Below are positions 12,600 to 28,298 of a DNA stretch of 64,000 bases, piece by piece. The stretch lies in contig NC_049908.1 in assembly GCF_001411555.2 (NCBI RefSeq), forward strand, positions 27,008,724 through 27,072,723. The letters run 5' to 3'. The stretch's first letter is position 1. The number at the start of each line of letters is the position of its first letter. The DNA comes from Juglans regia (lineage: Eukaryota; Streptophyta; Magnoliopsida; Fagales; Juglandaceae). A program made the translations under genes and the position numbers. The notes beneath the pieces were generated by a model. That model was not told where the DNA came from and did not search any database. It saw only the letters and a list, made by a program, of their open reading frames with translations.

Positions 12600-14859
12600 G
12601 TCCCACTACATTCAATTCAAACTTGGTAGTGTATATATAATAGTTGTTGATATTAGTAATTATGAGGGGACCAATGTGTCTTGATTCGTTGAATGGCAAT
12701 TATGCCTGGATCTTTGTCTGATCTCCTGGTCTCTCGGCGCTTTCTTCCGCAACGGCCTCTCGTACAAAGTTCACATTTGCATGGACCTTTTAACAATCTA
12801 TATAATAAACTAATTCCAACTCAAAAATTGGTACAATTAATTAAGATTTTGGGTTATCCTAGTTATCTCATTCCTTCATATCTCCCTCTCTCGTTCACCC
12901 CCAAGTTCAATTGCATTTTGTTCATGCTTGAATAAATAAATGAATCAAACGAGTCATGTCGGGTCAACCGATATTATACATACTACATATATTATACGCA
13001 TATACCAATTAATTAAAAACAAAAGAGAACATTTAACCGTCTGATCAGATACTAAATCAAAATGTATACATGATGATATATATATTGGCACAATGGCTAA
13101 AGATACAAGCTAAAATCAATATATTATGCCTGTAATATTTGGCCCCAATGAAGTTTTCTTCCATACATGTATAGATATATATAAATTATACTTGCTTAAA
13201 ATCAAATATTAGAAAAAAACAAACAAACAAACAAAGGAAAGAAAGAAAATGCATGGTACGTACGTAGTAGTAGTAGTCATTAATTAATATGAAAACACGG
13301 CTTCAATTAAAATCATAAAATTTGAGCCGCAGGACTTGGCCATGGGAGAGATCATCGAGATGGGGGATGATCAAATGAGCTAAGAGCAATTATAAAATGA
13401 AACATAATGAGAACTTGGAAGTGACCTAGCTAGCTAGCTAGGTTAGTCATGCAGAAGATCAGACTTGATTTGATCACTATTAACGACAACAGGATGCTAA
13501 TTCCAGTTGTGGAATTGATGCCCACGTACCCCACATAATATTATATCACGCAAATTACTTGGCTATCATCTGAATTCCTAATAAATGGACAATTCTGCTG
13601 ATCATTGCAGTTTCGCGTTTGACTGGAATGATCTGATTGATGCAATTCATGACATTTCCGCTTGTAGGGCACACACACTTGACAAGCAAAGACATGATAC
13701 AAAAACCCATGCAAAAACGTAGTCTTACATGCATTCTAAAAAACCCGAATCATAGTTGGTAAATTACATGGACTCTCATTTCCAACAATCATGATCAACC
13801 AGCTGTTTCCCGGGCAGGAGTAGTTTTGGTTTGTCAATGGCCACAACTTGGGTATATATGTTGGTATCCCTTCATAGGAGCACAAGTTGGTGTGAATTAG
13901 ACATATTTTAGGGTTAAAATTGATGCTTATAACTCATGCACTATCCGGCCAAGTGACTTAACTCGGAGTTAAATGGATGCTTGGGACAACCCCACTTGCG
14001 CCACATGGTTTGTAGTCGAAGAATGGTTATTAGGGCATGTGAAACCCTTGTCTAAGTGCCCCCACTTCACACCCTATATATACAAAAGTAGATTCGGGAC
14101 CATTTGAGGGCTATTTATAGTACTGCGCGCATGGTGACAGCTAACATGATGCTCACGTTAATTAGTCCATTTCACACTCTTTTCCTAGGAGACATTAGGG
14201 AACATTTGCTTCCGGTCTTCAATAACGTAGGCCCTAGCGTCTCCAGCCCTCCATGATCAGTTCTCTCTCCCCTTCTCTCACAGAGTCTCTGTCGATGACA
14301 TTGATACTTGACGTATGTATATATGCACTTATAATGTACTGGAAGGTCAACGAAAACTATTGATACCAACTTAACTAAATTAGTAGAAACAAAACGACTG
14401 AAACTCCAAACAACAAGCTGAGAAGTACTACCCCAAAGTCTTTTCTAAAGATATGAGAATTTTTAGTTTTTTTTTTCAACCATTGACTTGACAGAAGGTG
14501 ATATTGATCCCCCAGGGGCTATTAATTCGAAGTTCAAAATTGATGTAATATGTTTGCTAACCGCGTTAGAGATCTTGCAAGTACTTACATATCTATGGTT
14601 CTAGCATGGCTCGTTCCTGTGAAGGAAGGAATTCATGTAGGGAGTACGTGGGAAAATCATGTTGCTCAAAAACTTGATGCGTGTTGTACATATATAGTTG
14701 AGTGCACTAGTATATTAATAATATGATATTGTTGCATGGAATATTGTCTTAATTCTTTACTTAGTTGTTGTGATCTAAGGTGATCCTAGCTAGTTAATTC
14801 TTATCCAAATGACTAGGTATTCAAAATTCAATATGAAAGGAATATGTCAAGTTATAGAC

Positions 14860-14891
<32 letters not shown>

Positions 14892-16750
14892 ACTATAATG
14901 TTGCATGATGTTAATTGTTTGTAATGAAGTTGATAATTAAGTTTGAAGGAATTAAAGAAGGAAAACATTGAGCTATCGGAAATACCTGCACTGGTATATC
15001 TGACAGAAAATGATAGAGAGAAATTCCCACTTTAGTAAACATCTTCGATAGATCATTGATTAATTCCCTCCCCATGCAATTATTTTGATCAAATCATGTT
15101 GCGACGTTCCTGAATTCTCTTTCTAAGGCAATGAAAACGGGGCGAATGCCTATATATACCATGCAGCTTCGAGTCTTGGCACTTTTCCCTTTTTATTGCA
15201 TTTTTAACAACAAAGACCCTTGTATTTTGTTGGCGCATGCAGCAGTAGAAGATCATTAATGGGAATATCACAGAAACCTAAATCTCTCTTTCCAGATTTG
15301 TTCTTTCTTTTCCCCGTTATATACTGTCCTCTAATAATATTAATTCATCCTAGAAGAAGCATCCTTTTACAGAAAGAATGGGAAAAGGGGCAAATGCTCG
15401 GCCAATAATTTTAGCTATATATTTACGTTTATATTGACTTATTGTCAACGATTCCACTTGATCTTTCACATTCCTTTTCTGTATATTACAAAAACCCTAT
15501 ATTACAGCTCCAATAATTCGATTAATAAGACAAAAGAAAATCAAGTTCTCCAAAGTCACGCTATATATCTACCTGCATATATACAAGATATCAACTGATG
15601 ATCAGGAGTGAGGACCATTTACAGTCAGTCAAGTAGTCCTACATGCATGGGGTGTTTTGTTGTACTGTACAAGTGGGTCATTAATTATGGGTAACAGCCA
15701 AGCATGGAGTGTGCCTTCACTCACACATCAAAGGGTCGATGTGTGTACAGTTTTTAGTTGTTCCAAATTAAAATGCTAGTATATATGTCGTTCAGCACAT
15801 TTTTCTAATTATTTGCTGCAATTAAGCTATCGCAATCAAACAACGCCAACCATGCTGTACAGTTTGCATGCATGCCTTATTGCTATTTAGATGGCGACTC
15901 AAGAACGGCCCAGCTTGAGACTCAGAGTACTACTGCTGCTAGCTAGCTTGTGGTGGCCTACTTCATTAATGTAGTGCTTGATCAGCTGTAAAGTGGGTCG
16001 GCGTATTTTGCATGCATGTATTTAATCATCAGCTTGGGTAGATGCTAACATGAATTGTGACTTATTTTGTTAGGTTTAATTTGTATCTGAGATTATGCCT
16101 TACTGTTGAAAAAACAGGATGGCATGTTAGTGTTTGTGTCACTCAATCCCAAAAAACGAATGCATTAATTAAGCTGCGTAGGCAAGGAGTTGCTCTTGTC
16201 GAATACGTGTTTAATCACTTCATTTCTCATTGATTGACCTAATTAAAGGCTTTAATTAGGAGGAAATATCGTTTCTAACAGCGACAGCCAGTTTTTGGGC
16301 CACTCTTGCTAATAAAGGAAAAAGGAAAAACAGTTTTGGGCCACTTCAAATCAAAACATGACGAAATGTTGCCATTTGCATTTAACATGGATGCTGGGTT
16401 CCTGACCAAGGAACACCAAACTATTGATGGGCCAGACCCACCAAGAACTAGACACTGAACTGTACATTGCTTGAATAGTTCATGAATGGGGGAAACAAGT
16501 CTGCTTCAAAAATGGTCATCAACCTTTAGGGATCCAAATCTCAAAAGGAGTTGTTAATTGAAAGTAGCCTTTCGAAGGCGTACATATTTCCAATAGGAAA
16601 GTGTAATACTAATGCTATAGGGTCCTCTCATAGATGGTGTGTGCAAGGACGAAAATTAGAGAGAAGTAGAAACATAGGAGATTGTCATTACTAAACATCT
16701 CCTTATGTAGCTGGAATACAATTACTTCAAAGAAATATTTTTCTCATCAA
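12600..16750. other. Long intergenic stretch without supported genes
   Basis: No frame with a recognisable domain was found in about 4 kb. Seen are GTACGTACGT and GCTAGCTAGC tracts, TA runs near 14861-14890, and a 'ccctatatatacaaaag' TATA-like site at about 14073. At 16568-16712 there is a block of about 145 bp that recurs at 44365-44515. The sequence reads as AT-rich plant spacer. Confidence 0.45.
16568..16712 (+). repeat. 145-bp block repeated at 44365-44515
   Basis: The block starts 'cctttcgaaggcgtacatat' and ends 'tcattactaaacatctcc'. The second copy at 44365-44515 has the same order with few substitutions and a small 'atat' insertion. Both copies lie left of a squalene epoxidase gene in the same orientation, 3.3 kb and 1.4 kb from the main duplicated block. 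They may mark the older left limit of the duplication, or be an unrelated short element. Confidence 0.7.
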
Positions 16751-16839
16751 CCACTATTCCCTTCCTACAACCCACACCTTACGCGGACTTCCTTTTTTTT
16801 CACTATCTCTTCTTCCTATTAACAAAAATGAGTGAAAAC

Positions 16840-17690
16840 TTGACAAAAATGAGAGAGAGGGATCCGATGAGATGAGAGTGAAATGATGGGTGAAAATGAT
16901 GAGAGAGAGAGATAGAGTGAAACGATGAGAGAGAGAGAGGGGAGTCTGATGAGAAGAAAAGAAAAAACTAAAAAGAATTTGAAGAGAGAGTGTGAGGGGT
17001 CCGATGAGATGAGAGAGAGTGAAATGATGGGTAAAAATGATGAGAGAGAAAGAGAGAGAGTGAAATGATGAGAGAGATAGAGGGTTTGATGAGGAGAAAA
17101 GAAAAAATTGAAAAGAATTTAAAGAGAGAGAGGGGTCCGATGAGATGAGAGAGAGCTTGAGGAGAGAAAGCTTGATGAGAAAGACAGTGAAATGATGAGA
17201 GAAAGAGGGGGTTCTCATAAGGAGAAAAGAAAAAATTGAAAAGAATTTGAAGAGAGAGTGAGGGGTCGGATGAGATAAGAGAGAGTTTGAGGAGAGAGAG
17301 CTTGATGAGAGAGAGGGGAGTCTGATGAGATGAGAGAGAGTGAAATGATGGGTGAAAATGATAAGAGATAGAGTGAAATGATGAGAGAGATAGAGGGTCT
17401 GATGAGGAGAAAAGAAAAAAATGAAAAGAATTTGAAGAGAGAGAGTGAGGGGTCCGATGAGATGGTGGAGAGTGAAATGATGGGTGAAAATGATGAGAGA
17501 GAAAGAGAGACATTGAAATGATGAGAGAGAGAAGGGGGTCTGATGAGGAAAAAAGAAAAAATTGAAAAGAATTTGAAGAGAGAGTGAGGGGTCCAATGAG
17601 ATGAGATAGAGTTTGAGGAGAGAGAGTGTTTGATGAGAGAGGGGTCGATGAGATTAAGTTGAGTTGAGGAGAGAGAGTGAAATGATGGGT
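16840..17690. repeat. GA-rich minisatellite, about 140-bp higher-order unit
   Basis: The purine-rich strand is built of GATGAGAGAGAG-like words arranged into a longer unit. The marker 'aaaagaattt' recurs with its last six bases at 16975, 17115, 17243, 17428 and 17569, giving spacings of 140, 128, 185 and 141 bp. Each unit also carries 'ggggtccgatgagatgag', 'gtgaaatgatgggt' and 'tctgatgaggagaaaag'. At least five units are visible. The opposite strand is open in two frames for much of the array simply because TCTCTC words contain no stops. Confidence 0.85.
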
Positions 17691-17848
17691 TGTACGAGGT
17701 GTGGGGTGTACAGTGGCTGATCTATAGAATTACGCATGTTAAAAGGCCTGATGGTTTTAGCAGAAGAAAAAACATAGAGAGAAAACTTATCACTACAAAA
17801 GCCACCCATTGTTGCCTATACGTACACCAGTGATATAAGCACATACAG

Positions 17849-18081
17849 CTTTCAAAGTCTAGCTATGATCGTATTGGTTTGGAGTACACAACTTCTCAAG
17901 GCAAAGAATCTCTACCTTATCATCCGCTGCCACTACCTATAAGGGTATTATCTTTGTTAAAAGAAGCTAAGTTGTGGATGCTCCAGATGAAGCCGTGTCA
18001 AAGTCAAATCATTTTAAAAATTCTCATGAATGATCAACCTCAAAGAAGCTGAACCAAGGCAAGTTTGTTCCTATTTGTCAT
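17849..18081 (+). mobile_element. Copia gag-linker fragment, left copy
   Basis: About 230 bp starting 'ctttcaaagtctagctatg' and ending 'tttgttcctatttgtcat'. The same segment, about 80-85% similar by eye, recurs in the same orientation at 19811-20055. Its translation contains a 'GLEYTTSQGK' stretch and ends in KFVPICH, the usual lead-in to the CCHC zinc knuckle of Ty1/copia gag. It is a broken element fragment lying outside the LTR that follows. Confidence 0.6.
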
Positions 18082-18089
18082 TGTTCAAA

Positions 18090-18440
18090 GATCGTCAAAG
18101 ATTCTGACTACTCGGTATAGACAAACAGGTCGTTTGTCTGGTCAAGTAAGAGTGTCAATTGACAAAAGTTTTATAATTGAAATTTGCTTGTAATTGATTT
18201 TCAAGTAATAAAATTGACTTTTATGGGTTTGGTTGTCCCGTAGGGTTTTACCTTTAAATAGTTCTTTAAAGGGTTTCCTTTTGTTACCAATTTTTGTGTT
18301 ATGCAATTTATGTACTCTACGTTATTTCTTTATTATTAAATAATTGCATGGTTGACAACTAACCAATTTGTTGAGTAAATTGGTAGATCTTTGTGTTACG
18401 CTACAGGGGTACTTGAGTAATTTCAATTGGTATCAAAGAA
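18090..18440 (+). mobile_element. Probable copia LTR 3' part and primer-binding site
   Basis: The sequence TGGTATCAAAG at 18428-18438 resembles the initiator tRNA-Met primer-binding site of plant Ty1/copia elements (TGGTATCAGAG). It follows a 'ttca' that could close the LTR at 18425. A gag-like frame begins about 60 bp further on. I could not fix the left LTR border. The matching 3' LTR was not found, so the element is truncated. Confidence 0.5.
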
Positions 18441-18499
18441 TGGTTCACTCATTCAAGTATGATTCGTGTCCCTATGTAAATTATATCATCGTTATATGT

Positions 18500-19805
18500 T
18501 CCGCCACACTTTGATGGCAAAAACTATGCTTATTCGAAAGTTCATATGAGGGTTTTCCTAAAGTCTTTGGATGAACGTGTGTGGCATGCAGTTGAACGAG
18601 GATGAACTAAGCCCGAGACATCTCTTGATGCTTGGACTAGAGATGAGATCAACAACAATTACTGAAATAGTAAAGGACTTAACACTATTTTCATGGTTGT
18701 ATCTCCCGATTAATTTAAAAAAATCTCAATATGTGAGATTGCAAAAAAAACATGGGATATTTTGGGGGTTACACATGAAGGCACAAAAATTGTAAAAAAC
18801 TTAAAATTGCAGATGCTAACCTCAAAATTTTAAGAGAGTAAAATGTTGAAAGATGAGAGTTTTAATGATTTTTATGCTAAACTTAATGATATTGTGAATT
18901 CTAGGTTTAATCTCGGTGAGAATGTGGAGGATTCAAGAGTTGTGAGAAAGATTTTAAGATCCTTACCTAAAAGATTTCGCCCAAAAATTACAGTCATTGA
19001 GAAAAGTAAGGATTTGGATGCTATTAAAATTGAAGAACTAGCCAACTCCTTACAAACATATGAGTTGTCTCTTCCTGAAACAAGAAAAGGTAAGTCCATT
19101 AGTTTAAAAATTGTTGAAGAAGATCGAGATGATTTTTCTGATGAAGAAAATCTGAATGATGAGGATATAGATCTCATTGCAAGGAAATTCAAAAAATTCT
19201 TTTTCAACAAGAAAGGCTAGTGGAAAGAGGTAAAGAATTTCCTGCAAAGAAAAGTTATAAAGAAAAATAGAATAAAGAAAAATTTGAGAAAAATGACAAA
19301 TTACAGTATCATGAGTTCTCCGGCTATGGTCACATTAGAGTGGACTGCCCAAACTTTAAGAAAAATAAGGGGAAAATATTGAATGTCACACTTAGTGATG
19401 ACAGTTTAGAATCTGAAAATTCTGTTTCGTCGTCTGATAATGAAAATTCCTTTATGGCTTTTACCATTGTTGTTGATGATTTTTCTGAAATTGTGCTAAC
19501 AAAATCTGAAAGTGAATATGATGACAGTGACTCGATGTAGCTTTTTTTGATGCTGACCATGAGCTGAGTATACAAGAAGCTTATAATGATTTATGTGAAG
19601 AAATGGTCAAGCTGAAAAAATTAAACAAGAAGTTGTACAACAAACTCACAGCTGTGGAGAATAAAAAGAACAATGTTTTAGAAGTACTGAAAATTTCTAA
19701 AGTTGAAATATCAAGGTGTAAGACTCAAAAGGATGAACTGGAAAAGGAATTGAAAATTTCTCAAGAGTGCCAACAAAAATTTGCAACTCAGAAATTGAAT
19801 AGATG
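18500..19805 (+). mobile_element. Ty1/copia gag pseudogene (UBN2-type)
   Basis: Frames on the plus strand read as a copia gag polypeptide in pieces. The N-terminal part includes a 'PPHFDGKNYAYSK' start and 'AKKTWDILGVTHEGT'. The middle, at 18843-19220, is 125 open codons containing RFNLGENVEDSRVVRKILRS and an acidic end. After it come 19340-19540 (acidic, Ser-rich) and 19603-19809 (Lys-rich coiled coil). In-frame stops and frame changes occur at about 18598, 18835 and 19220. The pol region (protease, integrase, RT) is missing. It is a decayed, 3'-truncated copy. Confidence 0.8.
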
Positions 19806-19810
19806 TTAAC

Positions 19811-20055
19811 CTTTCAAAACTCTAGCTATGGTCGTAGATTGGGGTACACAACTTCCCAAGGCAAATAATCTCTAACCTCATCATTCACTGCCACTATCTC
19901 TAAGGGCATTATCTTTATTAAAGGAAGCCAAGTTGTGAATACTCCAAATGAAGTTGTGTCAAAGTCCAATCATTCAAAAAATTCTCATGAAGGATAAATC
20001 TCAAAAGAAGCTGAGCCGATGTAAGTTTGAAGGTAAATTTGTTCCTATTTGTCAT
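19811..20055 (+). mobile_element. Copia gag-linker fragment, right copy
   Basis: This is the second copy of the 17849-18081 segment, again ending at 'tttgttcctatttgtcat'. It follows the coiled-coil part of the gag pseudogene, so it sits in its natural position. One base later the sequence switches to the squalene epoxidase 3' flank, which aligns with copy B at 45893. The right end of the copia debris is therefore sharply defined. Confidence 0.65.
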
Positions 20056-20358
20056 TAGTAAACCCCATAACATAGTTATCCAGATTCTCTAGCGAAATTT
20101 ACTTTTTTCTTTATTAAAGGAGTTTCTTTAGATTTTCTATAAGTTAAAGAGCAAATGCATAATTTTGAGTTCTAACAGAATGATTGTTCATATAGTTACA
20201 GCAGTTTATAGCGGTCTCAATGTATAAACAATTATGCCATGCCCTCAAGTGGAAATATCAAGATACATTAAATTTAATATCAATTATTTTGTTTGTATAC
20301 ATATATTTGCTTGCTTGTGATGACTCTCTGCTTTTACTCGACTGCAACAAAGCCTCGG

Positions 20359-23743
<3,385 letters not shown>

Positions 23744-23913
23744 TGTCTTCAGCGGGATGAAACAATGAGACCCAGATGAAGAAAAAGAGGAAGAACAAAT
23801 GGGTTGGATCAAATCCTCCGTTTCACCCTCTACCCTGTTCGCAATACCGGCTCTTGTTCTGGTTCTTCTAAGTAATATGGATGTGGGTGGTGAGAATTTA
23901 GGAGGCAACGAGG

Positions 23914-24004
23914 CTTTATAGAGAGAGATTACAACGCAGCGGTGGTGAAGAACATATGGTTGTGACTGTGAATGTAAATGTGCATGTGAATCGGTGGATT
24001 TATA
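23914..24004 (-). promoter_or_regulatory. TATA boxes of SQE copy A
   Basis: Two good TATA-type sites lie upstream of the proposed start on the minus strand: TATAAAG (23914-23920) and TATAAAT (23998-24004). Both are kept in copy B at 49813-49819 and 49897-49903. Either would place the transcription start downstream of the ATG at 24070, which favours the ATG at 23743 as the true start. Confidence 0.5.
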
Positions 24005-24259
24005 GCAGCAACTGTGAAACTTGAGATTGTTGTGCCATTGTGGTGGGTAAGAAATGGCTGACTGCCTCATAAGGGACCTTGGAATTGGTTATTGTCATTT
24101 TGCCCTTTCTCTTGAAAGTCATTAAATAAAGTAAGTTTTAAGTAGGAGGAATACAGGGTTGTCTTTGAGGTAAATTCCCTCTAATTCAGGTCTTTAATAT
24201 TGACCCCAAAAAGTAAGTATTAATAAGACATGGACTGACTCTATATATATATATATATA

Positions 24260-24354
24260 GAGAAATGATACTTGCAGTCGTGAGCGTGCAGTCGCCGTGC
24301 AGTCGCTTTGAAAAAAGTGAATAAATAAGGGACCCACCTGAAAAGAAATTAATT
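24260..24354. mobile_element. MITE family 1, truncated copy
   Basis: The block reads 'agaaatgatacttgcagtcg', then 'tgagcgtgcagtcgccgtgc', then 'agtcgctttgaaaaaagtga', the left terminal repeat of family 1. The right half is missing. Copy B lacks this block at the corresponding point (about 50148), passing directly from 'ctctatatatata' to 'actagggaac'. Confidence 0.65.
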
Positions 24355-25590
24355 AACTAGGGAACATTATAGGCTAGTTTAATGGGTTGTTAAATATTTA
24401 TTGGCTACACTAGTAAACAAGTTAATCCTTTTTCAAATAAATTAATTAATGTCTCTATTATGTGCATTGCAAAGCAAAGCTTAGCTTGATAGAACTTCCT
24501 TCTCCAAAATAAATTAATGTCATCAGAAAAATGAATAATACACGTAGCAAATTAGCGACTTCCTTCTCCAAAAGCGTGGCTATGATGTAAGCATTAAAGC
24601 TTTAAACAGTTATAAATACCATATAATTAATTGATAAATTCTATTTACAGTCTCCACTTGAAAATTATATGTGCAAGTCCTTTATTAAATGATAAAAAAT
24701 ATCATTTTAGGAAGGATATTTTTATAATTTTAAAAATTTTAAAGAAAAAATTATCTAAACTTATATTACAATCTCTAAAATAAAAATTGTACATAGCATT
24801 ATTTTAATTAATTTATATTTATATTTAAAAAAGTTGAAGTCCTAAAATCTTGAAAACAACAGTTTTAAACAATATTAGTAATCCAGCATTAATGCATGGT
24901 TGTCGTTGCCATCAGCTATATATATAAAGAGTAATGTTATATATATATAGACGTAAAGTGTATATACGTCACGTAATTATTTTAAAAAAAATTAAATTAA
25001 TTATTAAAAAAAAATTTATATAAATCTTATATTTACTTATTATTTAAAAAAAAAATTACACGACGCGACTTGCCCAACCACAACTATAAATATTATTTCT
25101 CATGCAACTTGTAAAATTTGGAGTAGCTGTCCGGCAATGATCATTAAATGCGAGTGAGTTAAATTATTCCGGCCGGTTGGCAACAGATTATTAGCAGCGC
25201 GGAGCCTAGTTTGTATAATCTGGTGACTTTTTTTTTTTTTTTTCGTTTTTCTCGGCTAATTAATTTGTATTGCCTAATTGGGGTGCTAAATTATTTCGAA
25301 CTTTATATTAAATATATATATAAATATATATTTTTTCTTTTTTTCGTTTGCTTCAGGCCAATCTTGTTAATTCATATTGTTCATGTTGTCTATTTAAAGC
25401 AAAAAATTATTTGCAATTTCTTTAATTTATAGACGCATCCAATTATAAATTAATTATGTCAAAACATATCTTGAATTAATATAAAAAAATATTGATACAT
25501 ATATTTTGAATTTTTTTAACAATTATAATAAATCCCACACAATATATGAAGGAGCTATAAATAACCAAATTTTTATGTAAAATATCTCAA
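24355..25590. other. Upstream flank of SQE copy A, no gene seen
   Basis: This is AT-rich spacer that aligns in parts with 50150-51120. A small inverted-repeat unit at about 24925-25100 begins 'gagtaatgttatatatatat' and ends 'aaatattatttctcatg'. No coding frame with a domain was found. Confidence 0.5.
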
Positions 25591-25875
25591 ATGAGTAAGG
25601 CTAGATACAGTCGGCCTAGAGTGTACAAATCACATGTACTACTCTCTTTAAAACAAAAATAGGATTTACTATTAAAAAAAATAATTTTTTCATATGAATT
25701 CTAGATAATTTCTCATCTCAAATATATAATTTAAGAGTAATGATATATACAGTTTTAGGGTGTACAAACCCAGCACATTCTTTTTTAAGATTTTAAATTT
25801 ATCCACTTTTTTCTAAAATAAATAGGGAAAGTTTATACACTCTAAGATTATAAATATTATTTCTTATTTAAAATA
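25590..25875. repeat. Two short foldback repeats, family 3
   Basis: Two adjoining AT-rich units share the pattern 'ga/gtaatg-tatatacagttttagggtgtacaaaccc', then 'atctact/attaaaaaa', then 'cctaagattataaatatta'. The ends are imperfect inverted repeats. Related copies occur at 51155-51213 plus 52127-52260 and at 57782-57960. Confidence 0.5.
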
Positions 25876-26835
25876 TATATACATATATTTTTGTCTAACG
25901 AGATTTATATTGATCAAGTGAACCACCTGAAATTGAATCCTGATCAAGGTACTACTCATCCTGATGGTGCTGCTCTAACCATTAATTTAACCCTAATATA
26001 TATCTCCGTCGTGGCTAAACATGCATGTGCAATAAGGTACAATCATGTGGCATAAGCTGCATGCATCCATGCCGTGAGATGACATTCATAAAGGGTTGGA
26101 GGGGCTGAGGTTGAAAGATGGGACTAGGAAGTGGGGACTAATTGCGTGCGTGCTTCGTTTTAATGCCTTTTACGATCTGTTGTTTTCTTGTACGTGTAGT
26201 TGCCTGCTTAATTTGTATCGATCCATGAAGGCTTGAGGACCAGAACTTCTTTTTTTAGGTTTTTTTGGGTGTCGTTATCACAACAAACAACAAAACAACA
26301 CCGATTTCTTCCTACAATTAGGCTCAGATCTCGAAACTTCTAGGATATAACTAACTGGTTAGCGCTATTTTGCCCTCTTTGTTCACTTGGTGTGCCCGCA
26401 AATTGTACCTTTTTTTAATATTTTTTAAATATGTTTAAAAATTTTAAAAAATTAAAAACAAATACAAATAAAAAAAATACCAATAGGCTCTACAGCCACC
26501 ATTGGGGCTCCCATCAATGTATTTTTTTTTTACGTATTTTTTAACACTGTAAATATTTTTTAAAAAAATAAGAAATTCATAATATTATAAAAAAATATTT
26601 TTTTAATCACTAAGTAAAAAAAATTAAAAAATAAAATAAAAAATCCCAACGGGAGTGTAATGGGAGTGTAACGGTATTGCTACTGCCTACTGAAATCAGA
26701 ACAAGAAATACCAAGAAAGGATTGGAATTGAACTTCAAGAATGATCTAGAAATGAAGACGTCAACCAAGAATCCACTTTTATTCATTGGAAGAGATTCTC
26801 GACTAATCTCCAAACTCTTCAACACTAATTGAAAC

Positions 26836-27299
26836 CAATGTTTTGAATACCGTATCGGACGTTGTACCGGTCAAGGCACTGGAACGAAATATTTCGGTAC
26901 CGGTACCGTTTCGGGATAGCATTTCGGGATAACGTTTCGGGATAGTCGATATATAAATAAATTATATATATAAATATATATTTCAAAATTATATTTCAAA
27001 ATAATAGTCTATATATAAATAAATTATATATAAATACATATATATAAAAATTATAAATAGTCTAGTCTAAATTAAGGGTTAAAATATAAATTTGTAGTAT
27101 GAAAAAACGAAAAAAAAAAAACATACAGGCCGAAATATAGGCTAGTACAGGTCGAAATTCAATCCGAAATGGCCGGTACGGGCCGGTACGGCCGGTATTT
27201 TAACCGGTACGGAATAGATATAATACCTGTACCGGCCGGACGGCCGAAACGAAAAATTTTGACCGTACCGGCCGGTACGATACGAAATTTAAAACTTTC
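26836..27299. mobile_element. hAT-type foldback MITE with CCGGTAC arrays
   Basis: An exact 8-bp target duplication, attgaaac, lies at 26828-26835 and 27300-27307. The ends are inverted: CAATGTTTTGAATACCGTATCG on the left, and GAAAGTTTTAAATTTCGTATCG on the right read from the other strand. Both end regions are filled with CCGGTAC/GTACCGG and CGGCCGG palindromes and repeats of 'tttcgggata'. The centre is AT-rich. No transposase frame is present, so it is non-autonomous. Confidence 0.85.
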
Positions 27300-27569
27300 A
27301 TTGAAACAACTAACTTCAAAATTCAAGATCATGAATACAATTTCTATCTTCTGTCAGTTTTATACTACATTTACAAGTAAAACGCAACATTTAATACAAT
27401 TGGAAAACGACACCGTTCTTGCTCCTTCCTACTGGATGCTGCATTACTTCTCTAAACGCGTTGTTTCACTAATTCTGCAACACAATGTTTCGATACAAGA
27501 CAGTTAATTTTGTTACACTTCTTCAATTCATTCCTTCATCACATTTCACTTCTCAGCCAACTCACTTTC

Positions 27570-28298
27570 CACCACAGATCCATTACATCTCCTCCCCTTT
27601 AAGGCTCTTGTCCTCAAGGCCTTGACAATTCTCCCCCTCTAAAGAACTTTGCCCACAAGGATTTCCATGAGCTATCCTCAACTAGTGCTCCAACCCATTT
27701 GATAAGTACTTCAATTATGGCATGATTGCCATGCTTATTCATTCTCCTCTCTAAAATCAACTTTGGTTAAGGTTGAATTTGTCCTTGGGCACTAGTTGGA
27801 GGCAGTGTTGGCAATGAGGCTATACTCTGACCAAGTTTCTTCTTCAAACAATAAACATGAAAAACACGATGTATTAAAGAAAAGGGTGGTAACTACAACT
27901 TATAAGCTATTGACTCTATCATCTCCACCACTTGAAAAGGCCTATAAAATCTTGTGGATTGTCTGTGGATTGTGATGAATAAACTATAAAATTTTGGCTT
28001 GAAAGGAATCACCACCAATCTTCCCTTCCTTAGCAATAATCTTTGATGCAAAGAGTAATGCTTAGGACCCTCATGTCCTTCTTAAAACTTAGATACAATT
28101 TCAGATACTCTAGGGCACAAAGAGTAACTATTTTTAAGTTCATTTATCCATAGAGGGTTGGGAAAAGAAATCAAAGCAACAGTTATTGTGTCGTCTTCAT
28201 GTTTCCTCGAAAAGGCATTAGCCACCACATTTTCTTTTCCCTTTTTATAGTCAATGGTAAAGTCATACCCAATCAATTTGGATATCCATCTGTGTTGA
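27570..28298 (-). mobile_element. Ty3/gypsy element G1, 3' part of pol
   Basis: On the minus strand 28298-28082 continues the RNase H domain of G1 after an inserted LTR, with GYDFTIDYKKGKENVVANA and a Ser-rich linker. The integrase is missing. The sequence then resembles the pol end of such elements, with purine-rich GAGGGGGAGAATTG and AAAGGGGAGGAG tracts (about 27590-27640) of the kind seen near the polypurine tract. The element has a large internal deletion and is inactive. Confidence 0.7.

Noticed and set aside
16754..17596. 280-codon minus-strand frame rich in Ser, Leu, Phe and His
   Set aside because: It is the translation of the GA-rich minisatellite. A second frame is open as well, because the repeat contains no stop words. 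It is not a gene.
27169..27507. 112-codon plus-strand frame
   Set aside because: It begins in the CCGGTAC array and runs over the element border into flanking DNA. No domain is present.
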